NCBI GenBank assembly: GCA_017561825.1
Contig: JAFZBK010000006.1
Span: 55,246-119,245 of the forward strand
DNA from: Prevotella sp.
Lineage (GTDB): Bacteria > Bacteroidota > Bacteroidia > Bacteroidales > Bacteroidaceae
Length of the DNA stretch: 64,000 nt
Direction: 5' to 3'
The notes below the pieces were generated by a model. The model saw only the letters and a program-made list of their open reading frames with translations. It had not been told where the DNA came from and made no database searches. Both the position numbers and the translations under genes were made by a program. Positions 24,669 through 33,612 of the stretch are shown here, one piece after another (within the stretch, counting starts at the first letter, position 1; each line of letters starts with the position of its first letter).

Positions 24669-26654
24669 TTATTCGTTTATCTGAAGCTGTTCCAGTTCCT
24701 CATACAGATGCTCCCAGCGTTCCGTATGCTGGTCGATGAGTTTCCTGATACTGGTATATTCCGTAACGACAGTCATATCTGACGCTCCCTCAGGGGTGCA
24801 GAGGATTTCATCCAGTTCCTTGATACGCGCTTCCAACTGCTGGATCTTCGTCTCCACCTCTTTGATACTCTTCTCCACGCGTTTCACTTTCTTCTGTTGC
24901 TCCTTACGTTCCAAATAAGCAATGGCCCCTTCCGAACCTCCCCCCGTAGGGGAGGCCTTAACAGTTTGTTTCTGCGCTTGAGAACTGCTCATGCTTAGCC
25001 TTTCGTCGATAGTCATGGAACTTTCTGACACTCCCCCTACGGGGGGGAGATGGAGGGGGGCTTTCAGCCAGTCGTAGATACCGCCAAGGTGTTCCCAGAC
25101 CTTCCCGCCACCGAACTCATACACCTTCGTTACCAGTCCGTCAAGGAACTCTCGGTCGTGACTCACCACGATAACTGTTCCGTCGAAAGCCTTGATGGCT
25201 TCCTTCAAGACATCCTTCGACTGCATGTCGAGATGGTTTGTGGGCTCATCGAGGATAAGCAGATTCACTGGTTCCAGCAGCAGTCTGATCATGGCCAGAC
25301 GACTCCTTTCGCCACCGCTCAACACCTTCACCTTCTTATCAGCATTCTCGCCACCGAACATAAAGGCGCCGAGTATATCATTGATCCTCAGTCGTATATC
25401 CCCTTTCGCTACACGATCGATTGTATCAAAAACCGTCAACGACTCATCCAACAGTTGTGCCTGGTTCTGGGCGAAATAGCCGATCTGTATGTTATGTCCT
25501 ATCTTCAGGTTTCCCGTGAAGGGAATCTCGCCCATGATGCATTTCACCAGTGTTGACTTACCCTCACCGTTCTTACCCACGAACGCCACCTTCTCCCCAC
25601 GTTTGATGGTGAAGGTGACATCACTGAACACCAGATGATCACCGTATTTCTTCTCCACCTCCTCACAGATAACGGGGTAGTCGCCACTGCGCAGACACGG
25701 CGGGAATTTCAGTCGCATAGCACTGCGGTCCACCTCATCAATCTCAATGGGCACGATCTTCTCCAGTTGCTTGATCTTCTGCTGCACCTGCACCGCCTTC
25801 GTGGCCTGATAACGGAAACGATCGATGAACGCCCGCATGTCGGCTATCTCCTTCTGCTGGTTCTCATAGGCACGGATCTGCTGTTCGCGGCGCTCCTTTC
25901 TAAGCTCTACGTATTCATCGTACTTCACCTGATAGTCGATGATCTTCCCGCAGGAAATCTCCAGCGTGCGGTTCGTCACATTATTGATAAAGGCACGGTC
26001 GTGACTGACCAGTACAACAGCCTTGGCCGACTGTATCAGAAACTGCTCCAGCCACTGGATACTCTCAATGTCAAGATGGTTCGTGGGCTCGTCGAGCAAG
26101 AGCACATCAGGCTTCTGCAACAAGATCTTCGCCAGTTCGATACGCATACGCCAGCCACCCGAGAACTCATTAGTAGGTCGCTCCAGATCAGCACGTGTAA
26201 AGCCGAGTCCCATCAGCGTACGCTCAATCTCCGCCTCGTAGTTCTCCGCCCCCATCATCATGTAACGCTCATGCTCCTCGGTGTAGCGCTCCACCAACGA
26301 CATATACTCATTACTCTCGTAGTCGGTGCGCTCAGCCAGCTCATTGTTCATCTTATCGAGACGCTCCTTCAGTCGGATCATCCCGGCAAAGGCCTTCCGC
26401 GCCTCTTCCCTCACCGTGGTATCATCCTGCAGGATCATCACCTGCGGCAGATAACCGATGGTCGTCTCGTTGGGTATGGAGACGACTCCTGCTGTAGGTT
26501 TCTGCTTGCCGCACAGGATCTTCAGCAACGTCGATTTGCCCGCCCCGTTCTTACCCACCAGGGCAATGCGGTCGCGGTCGTTCACGACGAAACTAGCACC
26601 ACTGAAGAGCGGCACCACACTGAATTCAACGGTCAGACCTTCAACAGATATCAT
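24669..26654 (-). CDS. ABC-F family ATPase with repeat-derived linker insertions
   Basis: A 661-residue ABC-F protein, with two ATPase cassettes and no membrane domain; the family acts on ribosomes. Cassette 1: Walker A GKNGAGKST, signature FSGGWRMR, Walker B VLLLDEPTNHLD. Cassette 2: GKNGEGKST, LSGGERSRL, LLILDEPTNHLD. A charged inter-domain linker precedes the second cassette and the C-terminal coiled coil starts near LERKEQQKKVKRVEK. Between cassette 2 and the coiled coil about 55 residues (APLHLPPVGGVSESS and KASPTGGGSEGA) come from two GC-rich hairpin elements inserted in frame within about 125 bp. Resembles the Uup/YdiF subgroup; the exact subgroup is uncertain. Confidence 0.9.
   Translation of the reverse strand: MISVEGLTVEFSVVPLFSGASFVVNDRDRIALVGKNGAGKSTLLKILCGKQKPTAGVVSIPNETTIGYLPQVMILQDDTTVREEARKAFAGMIRLKERLDKMNNELAERTDYESNEYMSLVERYTEEHERYMMMGAENYEAEIERTLMGLGFTRADLERPTNEFSGGWRMRIELAKILLQKPDVLLLDEPTNHLDIESIQWLEQFLIQSAKAVVLVSHDRAFINNVTNRTLEISCGKIIDYQVKYDEYVELRKERREQQIRAYENQQKEIADMRAFIDRFRYQATKAVQVQQKIKQLEKIVPIEIDEVDRSAMRLKFPPCLRSGDYPVICEEVEKKYGDHLVFSDVTFTIKRGEKVAFVGKNGEGKSTLVKCIMGEIPFTGNLKIGHNIQIGYFAQNQAQLLDESLTVFDTIDRVAKGDIRLRINDILGAFMFGGENADKKVKVLSGGERSRLAMIRLLLEPVNLLILDEPTNHLDMQSKDVLKEAIKAFDGTVIVVSHDREFLDGLVTKVYEFGGGKVWEHLGGIYDWLKAPLHLPPVGGVSESSMTIDERLSMSSSQAQKQTVKASPTGGGSEGAIAYLERKEQQKKVKRVEKSIKEVETKIQQLEARIKELDEILCTPEGASDMTVVTEYTSIRKLIDQHTERWEHLYEELEQLQINE
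24937..24955. repeat. GC-rich hairpin element, copy 2
   Basis: CCTCCCC (24937-24943) pairs with GGGGAGG (24949-24955), inside the ABC-F gene and read in frame. Confidence 0.8.
25031..25061. repeat. GC-rich hairpin element, copy 3
   Basis: CTCCCCC, loop TACGG, GGGGGAG, then the G-rich tail ATGGAGGGGGGC, inside the ABC-F gene in opposite orientation to copy 2. Confidence 0.8.
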
Positions 26655-26676
26655 CTATCCTATTTAATAAATCGTG

Positions 26677-26684
26677 CAAAAGTA
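26677..26684 (-). promoter_or_regulatory. promoter -7 box of the ABC-F gene
   Basis: TACTTTTG on the minus strand, 22 bp before the ATG at 26654. Confidence 0.6.
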
Positions 26685-26742
26685 ATCATTTTCCATGATT
26701 CCTGCAAACAGATGAGGTAAAAACACACCACTTTATCTCACT

Positions 26743-26774
26743 CTTCATTCCACATTCCACATTCCTCATTCCAC
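26743..26774. repeat. intergenic heptamer array
   Basis: CTTCATT, CCACATT, CCACATT, CCTCATT, CCAC: 7-bp period between the ABC-F and Tyr-rich lipoprotein promoters. Confidence 0.9.
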
Positions 26775-26859
26775 AAAGTAAGGGAAATCCCCCCGCAAGT
26801 TTAGGGTTTTTCCCATCCCGTTTTATGGATATTCCTTTTCAAGCCATAGATTCTTGTCG

Positions 26860-26867
26860 TATCTTTG
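26860..26867 (+). promoter_or_regulatory. promoter -7 box of the Tyr-rich lipoprotein gene
   Basis: TATCTTTG, a perfect consensus, 46 bp before the ATG at 26914. Confidence 0.75.
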
Positions 26868-26913
26868 CAGCGAGAAAAGAAAAATATTAGCAACCATTTA
26901 AAACCATACGATT

Positions 26914-27486
26914 ATGAAAAAGTTTACTTCAATCATCACCCTGATGCTCATCGCAGCGATGGCATTTACTTTCACCTCTTGCGAGGATGAGTATATCGCC
27001 GATAACCTGAGCGGCGGTACTTTCTACGGAAAGACATGGCAGGGAACGATCCGGCAGTACTACCACGATCGTTGGGGTCTCACCGGAAACCACTACCGCA
27101 CCGTGATGCAGTTCAACAGCGACGGCTTCACATCGGGTACTGGTTATGAGGTGGACTACGATCTCGACGACCCCTACGGAAGCTACTACTACAGCGAGTT
27201 CGACTGGAATGTATATGATGGTGTCATCACACTCCGTTATGCGGATACCTATTATGAGCCCGTTTACATCTACGACTACACGCTGAGCAGCAACTACTTC
27301 GAGGGATACTTCGATGACGGAACGGCATCAGACATCTCCTTCCGCCTGCATGCCATCAACAGCTTCGACTGGGATCCTTACTGGTACGACTACGACTACT
27401 ACTACGATTACTATGCTAAGCCGCTAACACGTGGCGCAGGTAATAGCAAGATGAAGTCGGGCGCCAAGGGAGCCTTCGCAAAATAA
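26914..27486 (+). CDS. Tyr/Asp-rich lipoprotein
   Basis: A 190-residue lipoprotein of unknown function. The signal peptide MKKFTSIITLMLIAAMAFTF ends in the lipobox TSC (Cys23), followed by EDE, a typical anchor start. The mature protein looks like an all-beta, lipocalin-like fold (GKTWQGTIRQYYHDRWG, MQFNSDGFTSGTGYEVDYD), with an unusual density of Tyr and Asp. Near the end there is a tract DWDPYWYDYDYYYDYYAK and a basic tail KMKSGAKGAFAK. It stands alone between its own promoter and terminator. Confidence 0.72.
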   Translation: MKKFTSIITLMLIAAMAFTFTSCEDEYIADNLSGGTFYGKTWQGTIRQYYHDRWGLTGNHYRTVMQFNSDGFTSGTGYEVDYDLDDPYGSYYYSEFDWNVYDGVITLRYADTYYEPVYIYDYTLSSNYFEGYFDDGTASDISFRLHAINSFDWDPYWYDYDYYYDYYAKPLTRGAGNSKMKSGAKGAFAK

Positions 27487-27521
27487 TACAAGACTCAGTT
27501 TTTAGGGAAAGCGTAATGAAG

Positions 27522-27556
27522 GAGGGGGAGCCGTCGAACGACGACTCTCCCTCTAC
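27522..27556 (+). terminator. terminator after the Tyr-rich lipoprotein gene
   Basis: AGGGGGAGCCGT pairs with ACGACTCTCCCT with one mismatch and a G-T pair, followed by CTACTTTT. Confidence 0.75.
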
Positions 27557-27595
27557 TTTTATATCATTACGTTTGGTCGTTTGACGAAAAACACC

Positions 27596-27603
27596 TACCT
27601 TTG
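27596..27603 (+). promoter_or_regulatory. promoter -7 box of tex
   Basis: TACCTTTG, 20 bp before the ATG at 27624. Confidence 0.7.
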
Positions 27604-27623
27604 TAGCAAAATCATTCTACAAC

Positions 27624-29774
27624 ATGAATCCATTTACCAAAAGAATAGCGCAAGTATTAGGACTCCCTGAAAAGGGTGTTGACAACACGTTGGCCCTGCT
27701 GGATGAGGGCTGCACCATCCCCTTCATCTCACGTTACAGAAAGGAACGGACAGGCGGACTCGATGAGGTTCAGATCACCCGCATTGCCGACATGAACGAA
27801 AAACTGAAGGAACTGGTCAAGCGGAAGGAGACCATCATCAAGACCATCACCGAACAGGAGAAGATGACCGATGAGTTGCGGAAACGCATAGATGACTGCT
27901 GGGATAGTACGGAACTGGAGGATATCTACCTGCCCTTCCGTCCGAAACGCAGGACGCGTGCTTCCGTGGCGAAGGAACAAGGACTGGAGCCGCTGGCCAC
28001 TCTTCTGCTCATGCAGCGCGAGCCCAATCCCAAGCAGGCGGCACAACGGTTCGTGAAAGGGGATGTGCCTGATGTGGACGCAGCCTTGAAGGGAGCGCAG
28101 GACATCATTGCCGAGATGGTGAGTGAGGATGAACGCAACCGCAATATCGTCAGACAAGCCTTCCGTCGTTTCTCCACCATCTCCAGTAAGGTGGTGAAGG
28201 CGAAGAAAGACACGGAGGAAGCCGCTAAATATTCCGACTATTTCGACTGGAGCGAACCGCTCAAGCGCTGCTCCTCCCACCGTCTGCTGGCCATGCGCCG
28301 CGGAGAGAGTGAGGGCATCCTGCGTGTGAATATCCAGACGGATGATGAGCAATGCATCTCCCGTCTGCAGAGAAACTACGTGAAAGGATACGGTAAGTGC
28401 CAGTCGTTGGTGGCTGAAGCCGTGGAGGATGGCTACAGACGATTATTAGAGCCGAGCATCGAGACGGAGTTTGCTGCCCTGAGTAAGGAGCAGGCGGATG
28501 ATGAGGCCATTCAGGTGTTCACATCAAACCTCCGTCAGTTGCTGATGGATGCGCCGTTAGGACAGAAAAGGGTGATGGGCGTGGATCCCGGCTTCCGTAC
28601 CGGTTGTAAGGTGGTGTGCCTTGACGCACAGGGTAACCTGCTGCACCATGAGGCCATCTTCCCCCACCCGCCTGTGAACCATCGTATGCAGGCCACCATG
28701 CATGTCATGCAGATGCTCAAGGACTATGATATCGAGGCCGTTGCCATTGGTAACGGAACAGCCAGCAGGGAAACCAAAGAGTTCATGCAAGATGTCATCT
28801 CCTCACTCCCCACTACACACTCCTCACTCCCCACGCCACAAGTATTCGTGGTCAGCGAGGATGGTGCCTCTGTCTATTCCGCTTCCAAGACCGCCCGCGA
28901 GGAGTTCCCTGATGAGGACGTCACGGTGCGCGGAGCCGTCAGTATCGGTCGTAGGTTGATGGATCCGTTGGCTGAGCTGGTGAAGATCGACCCGAAGAGC
29001 ATTGGTGTAGGACAGTATCAGCATGATGTTGACCAAGGAAAGCTGAAGAGGAGTCTTGACCAGACCGTTGAGAGCTGCGTCAACCTTGTGGGTGTGAACC
29101 TCAACACCGCCAGTCACCACCTCCTTACCTACGTCAGCGGATTAGGTCCAACGTTAGCCAAGAACATCGTTACCTACCGCAGCGAGAACGGTCCTTTCTC
29201 ATCCCGGGCCCAGCTCAAGAAAGTACCGCGGTTAGGTCCTTCCGCCTTCGAGCAGTGTGCGGGCTTCCTCCGCATCCCTGGTGCAACCAATCCGCTCGAT
29301 AATTCTGCTGTACATCCCGAGCGCTACCATCTGGTGGAGCAGATGGCGAAGGATCAGCATTGCACCGTCAGACAGCTCATCGAGGAGAAAGACAGAAGGG
29401 AGTCTATCAATATTAATAAGTATGTAACGGATGAGGTGGGCATTCCCACCCTGACGGATATCATGCAGGAGTTGGAAAAGCCCGGACGCGATCCACGAGA
29501 GCAAGTGGAGGTCTTCGAGTTCGACCCGAATGTGAAAGAGGTAGATGACTTGGTAGAAGGGATGATCTTACCTGGTATCGTAACGAATATCACCAACTTC
29601 GGTGCCTTCGTGGATATCGGTGTACATCAAGACGGACTGGTACATATCTCTCAGTTAGCCAATAAGTTCGTAAAAGATCCTAACGAGATTGTTCACCTGC
29701 ATCAGCATGTGCAAGTCAAGGTGGTGGAGATTGATAGGAGAAGGAACCGCATCTCGCTCACCATGCGCATCTAA
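27624..29774 (+). CDS. tex: Tex-family RNA-binding transcription accessory protein
   Basis: A 716-residue Tex protein, an S1-domain nucleic-acid-binding factor linked to transcription and ribosome stability. The Tex N-terminal domain starts at NPFTKRIAQVLGLPEKGVD, with GCTIPFISRYRKERTGGLDE. The YqgF-like nuclease fold contains VDPGFRTGCK and VAIGNGTASRETKEF; helix-hairpin-helix motifs follow (HLLTYVSGLGPTLAKNIV, LGPSAFEQCAGFLRI); the C-terminal S1 domain contains GMILPGIVTNITNFGAFVDI. A heptamer array at 28802-28836 adds about 11 residues (LPTTHSSLPTP) just before the conserved VFVVSEDGAS strand. Otherwise the length and order are standard. Confidence 0.93.
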   Translation: MNPFTKRIAQVLGLPEKGVDNTLALLDEGCTIPFISRYRKERTGGLDEVQITRIADMNEKLKELVKRKETIIKTITEQEKMTDELRKRIDDCWDSTELEDIYLPFRPKRRTRASVAKEQGLEPLATLLLMQREPNPKQAAQRFVKGDVPDVDAALKGAQDIIAEMVSEDERNRNIVRQAFRRFSTISSKVVKAKKDTEEAAKYSDYFDWSEPLKRCSSHRLLAMRRGESEGILRVNIQTDDEQCISRLQRNYVKGYGKCQSLVAEAVEDGYRRLLEPSIETEFAALSKEQADDEAIQVFTSNLRQLLMDAPLGQKRVMGVDPGFRTGCKVVCLDAQGNLLHHEAIFPHPPVNHRMQATMHVMQMLKDYDIEAVAIGNGTASRETKEFMQDVISSLPTTHSSLPTPQVFVVSEDGASVYSASKTAREEFPDEDVTVRGAVSIGRRLMDPLAELVKIDPKSIGVGQYQHDVDQGKLKRSLDQTVESCVNLVGVNLNTASHHLLTYVSGLGPTLAKNIVTYRSENGPFSSRAQLKKVPRLGPSAFEQCAGFLRIPGATNPLDNSAVHPERYHLVEQMAKDQHCTVRQLIEEKDRRESININKYVTDEVGIPTLTDIMQELEKPGRDPREQVEVFEFDPNVKEVDDLVEGMILPGIVTNITNFGAFVDIGVHQDGLVHISQLANKFVKDPNEIVHLHQHVQVKVVEIDRRRNRISLTMRI
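28802..28836. repeat. heptamer array in tex
   Basis: CTCACTC, CCCACTA, CACACTC, CTCACTC, CCCACGC: five 7-bp units read in frame in a loop of the YqgF-like domain. Confidence 0.9.
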
Positions 29775-29780
29775 CCCTCC

Positions 29781-30509
29781 TCAATTACTGATTTTCAGTC
29801 GTCGCCACAACCCATTGGGAATCATTCGCCAGAGCGGTACCAGCAAACGGTAACGCCAGTCGATAATGCGTACATGTTTCTGCTTATTGACAGCCTGCAG
29901 GATTTCCTTCACCACCTTATCCACATCCATCAGCAACGGGTATTTCTTCCCGTCACCCAACAGCGGTGTATCCACGAAGCCAGGACGAATATCCGTAAAG
30001 CGGATGGGCAGTTTCCGCATGTGAGCTTGCTGCTCCAAGGCCTGGATATAGGTGTTCTGATAAGCCTTGGTAGCACTGTACGACGGGGCAGCACCGAGTC
30101 CTTTGGTACCTGCAATCGAAGAGATTACTGCTATATGACCGCCCCCATGCTCACTCATATATGCAAACACGGTATCCACCATCCGTGTGAATCCCAACGC
30201 ATTGGTCATCACCGTCTGCCGTTCAATCTCCTCATCCAGCTGCATGTTCTGCTTCCCGATGCCTGAAGCGTGGAAGTACAAGTCAATGCCGCCCATCCTA
30301 TCGATCAGCTCCAGCAGTCGCTGGGGTGCCTCATCAGTCATCACGTCAATCTGCATCACCTCCACCCTGCCGGGAAAGGCTTCCGCCAGTTCGTTCAACA
30401 CATCGATTCTTCTTGCAGCGACCCCTACTCGCCACCCTTCATCGAGCAACTTTCGACTCACTTTTTGCCCCATTCCCGAAGAGGCTCCCAACACTATTGC
30501 CTGTTTCAT
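29781..30509 (-). CDS. short-chain dehydrogenase/reductase
   Basis: A 242-residue SDR oxidoreductase with an NAD(P)-binding Rossmann fold: glycine motif GASSGMGQK near the N-terminus, ASGIG in place of NNAG, the catalytic Ser in VISSIAG, and YSATK containing the Tyr and Lys. Substrate not predictable. The ATG at 30509 (or the adjacent one at 30512) follows the promoter box by only a few bases, so the mRNA is probably leaderless; the longer frame upstream is therefore unlikely. Convergent with tex, divergent from sppA. Confidence 0.88.
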   Translation of the reverse strand: MKQAIVLGASSGMGQKVSRKLLDEGWRVGVAARRIDVLNELAEAFPGRVEVMQIDVMTDEAPQRLLELIDRMGGIDLYFHASGIGKQNMQLDEEIERQTVMTNALGFTRMVDTVFAYMSEHGGGHIAVISSIAGTKGLGAAPSYSATKAYQNTYIQALEQQAHMRKLPIRFTDIRPGFVDTPLLGDGKKYPLLMDVDKVVKEILQAVNKQKHVRIIDWRYRLLVPLWRMIPNGLWRRLKISN

Positions 30510-30516
30510 CATACGG

Positions 30517-30524
30517 CAAAAATA
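30517..30524 (-). promoter_or_regulatory. promoter -7 box of the SDR gene
   Basis: TATTTTTG on the minus strand ending 4 bp before the first of two adjacent ATG codons; predicts a leaderless transcript. Confidence 0.7.
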
Positions 30525-30608
30525 CGAAAAAATAGTGAAAGAAGGCGTCAAATAGACTTTTTTTTGCAAAATATCTGCTCCTAAACGCCTGTTCTCAACT
30601 TTTTTATA

Positions 30609-30616
30609 TATCTTTG
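30609..30616 (+). promoter_or_regulatory. promoter -7 box of the sppA operon
   Basis: TATCTTTG, 45 bp before the sppA ATG at 30662. Confidence 0.75.
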
Positions 30617-30661
30617 CGAATGATTTCGCGAAATGTTTAACAACTTGTTTAAGGATTGTTT

Positions 30662-32437
30662 ATGAAAAAATTCTTTTTGAACGTGCTTGCCACAGTGGTG
30701 GGCATCATTGTTTTTCTGCTGTTGATTGGTTTCTTCGGCATGATGAGTATTGTAGGCATGGTTGCTTCCTCTGATGCCACCACCAAGGTGAAAGACAACA
30801 GTGTGTTGGTATTGAAGATGGATGGTTCGCTCGAGGAGCGTGCCAGCGATGACATCATGAGTCAGTTTGCAGGCGTGGTCGGCGAGACCATCGGTCTGGA
30901 CGAGACGCTGAATGCCATCAAGAAAGCCAAGGAGAATGACCATATCAAAGGTATATATATCGAAGGCGGAATGTTCAGTGGCATCCCCGCCTCCCAACAG
31001 GAACTGCGCGACGCGCTCGTGGATTTCAAGAAGAGTGGCAAGTGGATCGTGGCCTATGCTGATCAGTATTCACAGAGCTCCTACTACCTGGCCAGCGTGG
31101 CTGATAAGGTTTGGCTGAACCCGCAGGGAATGGTAGATTGGCACGGTCTGATCTCCCAGCCCTACTACCTGAAGGATATGCTGGAGAAGTTCGGTGTGAA
31201 AATGCAGCTGGCCAAGGTCGGTGCTTACAAGAGTGCCCCCGAGACCTACATCTCCGACCACATGAGCGACCCCAACCGCGAGCAGATTACGGCCTACCTG
31301 ACTGGTATCTGGGATAACATGCTGAACGATGTGTCTGCCAGTCGTAAGATCAGCAAGGAGACACTGAACGCCCTGGCCGACGGTGTAGTGATGCTGGCTG
31401 ACCCACAGGACCTTATCAAGAACAAGCTCGTTGACAAGCTCATGTACGGCGAGGAAGTGAAAGGTGAAGTGAAGAAGCTGCTGGGCATTGACGACGACAA
31501 GGACATCAGTCAGATCAACATCGAGCAGATGCAGAACGTGAAAGAGAGTCGTAAGGGCGATGAGATTGCCGTTTACTATGCCTATGGTAACATCGTGGAC
31601 GATGCATCCACTGGTTCCCTGACCACCACCGAGCACCTGATCGTGGGTAAGGATGTGAGCAAGGATCTGGAGAAGCTCGCCAAGGACGACAAGGTGAAGG
31701 CTGTGGTACTGCGTGTGAACAGTGGCGGTGGTTCTGCCTACGCCTCTGAGCAGATCTGGCATGCGATGATGAACCTCAAGGCCAAGAAGCCCGTCGTGGT
31801 ATCCATGGGCGGCATGGCTGCCTCTGGCGGTTACTATATCAGCTGTCCGGCCAACTGGATCGTGGCCGAGCCCACCACCATCACGGGTAGCATCGGTATC
31901 TTCGGCCTGTTCCCGGATTTCAGCGGACTGCTCACGCAGAAGCTGGGTGTTAAGTTCGACGAGGTGAAGACCAACAAGAATGCGGGCTTCGGCACCATGT
32001 CTCGTCCGTTCAACGAGGAGGAGATGAGTTATCTCAACAGCTATATCGACCGTGGCTATAAGCTGTTCCGTCAGCGTGTGGCCGATGGTAGAAAGCAGTC
32101 GGTTGATGCCATCGAGGAGATTGCACAGGGTCATGTATGGCTGGGCAAGGATGCCCTCGGCATCAAGCTCGTCGATCAGCTCGGTAACCTCGACGATGCA
32201 GTGAAGAAAGCAGCCGAGTTGGCTAAGGTGTCTGAATACCACACCTCTTCCTATCCCGGCAAACCCGACCTCTTCGACGAGATTATGAACAGCATGTCGA
32301 ATGCTGGCGATAACTACCTCAACGCGCAGATGCGTGCCACCTTGGGTGAGTACTACGAGCCGTTCATGCTGATCAAGAACATCAACAAACAGAATGCCAT
32401 CCAGGCAAGAATACCGTTCTATATGAATATCAAGTAA
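30662..32437 (+). CDS. sppA: signal peptide peptidase SppA, 67K type
   Basis: A 591-residue membrane-bound serine-lysine peptidase that degrades released signal peptides. The ATG at 30662 is preferred over a TTG two codons earlier because AAGGA lies at the right distance. The N-terminus is a transmembrane anchor (residues 4-32). Both S49 repeats are present: the N-terminal one holds the general-base Lys in AKVGAYKSAPE, and the C-terminal one the nucleophile Ser in MGGMAASGGYYIS. The tandem arrangement identifies the long SppA form. First gene of a tight cluster: the lpxK start lies 2 bp after its stop. Confidence 0.94.
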   Translation: MKKFFLNVLATVVGIIVFLLLIGFFGMMSIVGMVASSDATTKVKDNSVLVLKMDGSLEERASDDIMSQFAGVVGETIGLDETLNAIKKAKENDHIKGIYIEGGMFSGIPASQQELRDALVDFKKSGKWIVAYADQYSQSSYYLASVADKVWLNPQGMVDWHGLISQPYYLKDMLEKFGVKMQLAKVGAYKSAPETYISDHMSDPNREQITAYLTGIWDNMLNDVSASRKISKETLNALADGVVMLADPQDLIKNKLVDKLMYGEEVKGEVKKLLGIDDDKDISQINIEQMQNVKESRKGDEIAVYYAYGNIVDDASTGSLTTTEHLIVGKDVSKDLEKLAKDDKVKAVVLRVNSGGGSAYASEQIWHAMMNLKAKKPVVVSMGGMAASGGYYISCPANWIVAEPTTITGSIGIFGLFPDFSGLLTQKLGVKFDEVKTNKNAGFGTMSRPFNEEEMSYLNSYIDRGYKLFRQRVADGRKQSVDAIEEIAQGHVWLGKDALGIKLVDQLGNLDDAVKKAAELAKVSEYHTSSYPGKPDLFDEIMNSMSNAGDNYLNAQMRATLGEYYEPFMLIKNINKQNAIQARIPFYMNIK

Positions 32438-32439
32438 TC

Positions 32440-33612
32440 ATGGAAGGTGATTTCATCAAGATACGCGAATGGCTGCTGCCTGTCAGCTGGCTCTACGGTC
32501 TCGGTGTACGGTTCCGCAACCAACTGTTTGAGATGGGCGTACTGAAAAGTCGTTCATTCAAGATCCCCGTCATCTCGGTGGGGAACATCACAGTGGGCGG
32601 CTCGGGAAAGACACCGCACGTGGAGCACCTTGTGCGCCTGTTGCAAGACAAGACCAAGGTGGCTGTGCTCAGCAGGGGGTATAAGCGGAAGAGTCATGGC
32701 TATGTGCTGGCCGACAAGGACGCCACCTCGCGTATGATTGGTGATGAACCTTATCAGATGAAGAAGAAGTTCCCTGATATCTATGTGGCTGTCGACCGCA
32801 AGCGCTGTCATGGTATCGAGCGTCTTACGGGAGATGAGGAAACGAAGGACACGGATGTGATCCTGCTTGATGATGCCTTCCAGCATCGCTACGTCAAGCC
32901 GGGCATCAATATCCTGTTGGTTGACTACCACCGTCTGATCATCTACGACAAGCTCTTACCGGCTGGTATGCTGCGTGAGCCGAAGCAGGGCAAGAACCGG
33001 GCCGACATCGTGATCATCACCAAGTGTCCGCGCAACCTCAAGCCCATGGAGTTCCGTGTGCTCACCAGGGCGATGAGTCTGTATCCCTACCAGAAGCTCT
33101 TCTTCACCACGATTAAATACAACAAGCTCAAACCGCTCTATTATGGCGAAGACCGTCTCCTGAGCGATATCACACCGGATATGAACATCCTGCTGCTTAC
33201 AGGCATTGCCTCGCCCAAGCAGATGATCATCGATCTGGAGCCCTACAGCACGAATATCACACCCCTCACCTTCCCTGATCACCATGCCTTCAAGAAGAAG
33301 GATATCCAGCTGATCAACGAGACCTTCGCGGCCATGCCCGAACCCAAGATGGTGATCACCACCGAGAAAGACAATGCCCGTCTGTTCGGCATAGAAGGAC
33401 TGTCGGATGAGGTGCGACAGCATATCTATATGCTGCCCATGGAGATCGAGTTCATGCTGAATCAACAAGAAGAGTTTAACGAAAAAATCATTGGCTATGT
33501 ACGAAAAAATTCAAGAAACAGCGTCCTGGCTAAAGCAAAGGATGAAAACAAGTCCAACAACCGCCATCATACTGGGAACGGGACTCGGACAATTAGCTTC
33601 AGAAATAACTGA
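32440..33612 (+). CDS. lpxK: tetraacyldisaccharide 4'-kinase LpxK
   Basis: A 390-residue kinase that phosphorylates the 4' position of the lipid A disaccharide at the inner membrane. The P-loop VGNITVGGSGKTPHVEHL (about residues 48-65) is canonical, followed by SRGYKRKSHGYV, the GDEPYQMKKKFP motif and LDDAFQHRYVKPGINILL. The last 116 bp (VRKNSRNSVLAKAKD and a polar tail) lie on top of the start of the punA gene in a different frame, unusually long for a tandem overlap. The tail past about residue 350 may carry little function and its composition is dictated by punA. Confidence 0.93.
   Translation: MEGDFIKIREWLLPVSWLYGLGVRFRNQLFEMGVLKSRSFKIPVISVGNITVGGSGKTPHVEHLVRLLQDKTKVAVLSRGYKRKSHGYVLADKDATSRMIGDEPYQMKKKFPDIYVAVDRKRCHGIERLTGDEETKDTDVILLDDAFQHRYVKPGINILLVDYHRLIIYDKLLPAGMLREPKQGKNRADIVIITKCPRNLKPMEFRVLTRAMSLYPYQKLFFTTIKYNKLKPLYYGEDRLLSDITPDMNILLLTGIASPKQMIIDLEPYSTNITPLTFPDHHAFKKKDIQLINETFAAMPEPKMVITTEKDNARLFGIEGLSDEVRQHIYMLPMEIEFMLNQQEEFNEKIIGYVRKNSRNSVLAKAKDENKSNNRHHTGNGTRTISFRNN

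Noticed and set aside
25635-26720. 361-codon open frame on the plus strand
   Set aside because: Antisense shadow of the ABC-F gene; no recognisable domain.
31070-32242. 390-codon open frame on the minus strand
   Set aside because: Antisense shadow of sppA, which has both S49 repeats and a clear operon context.
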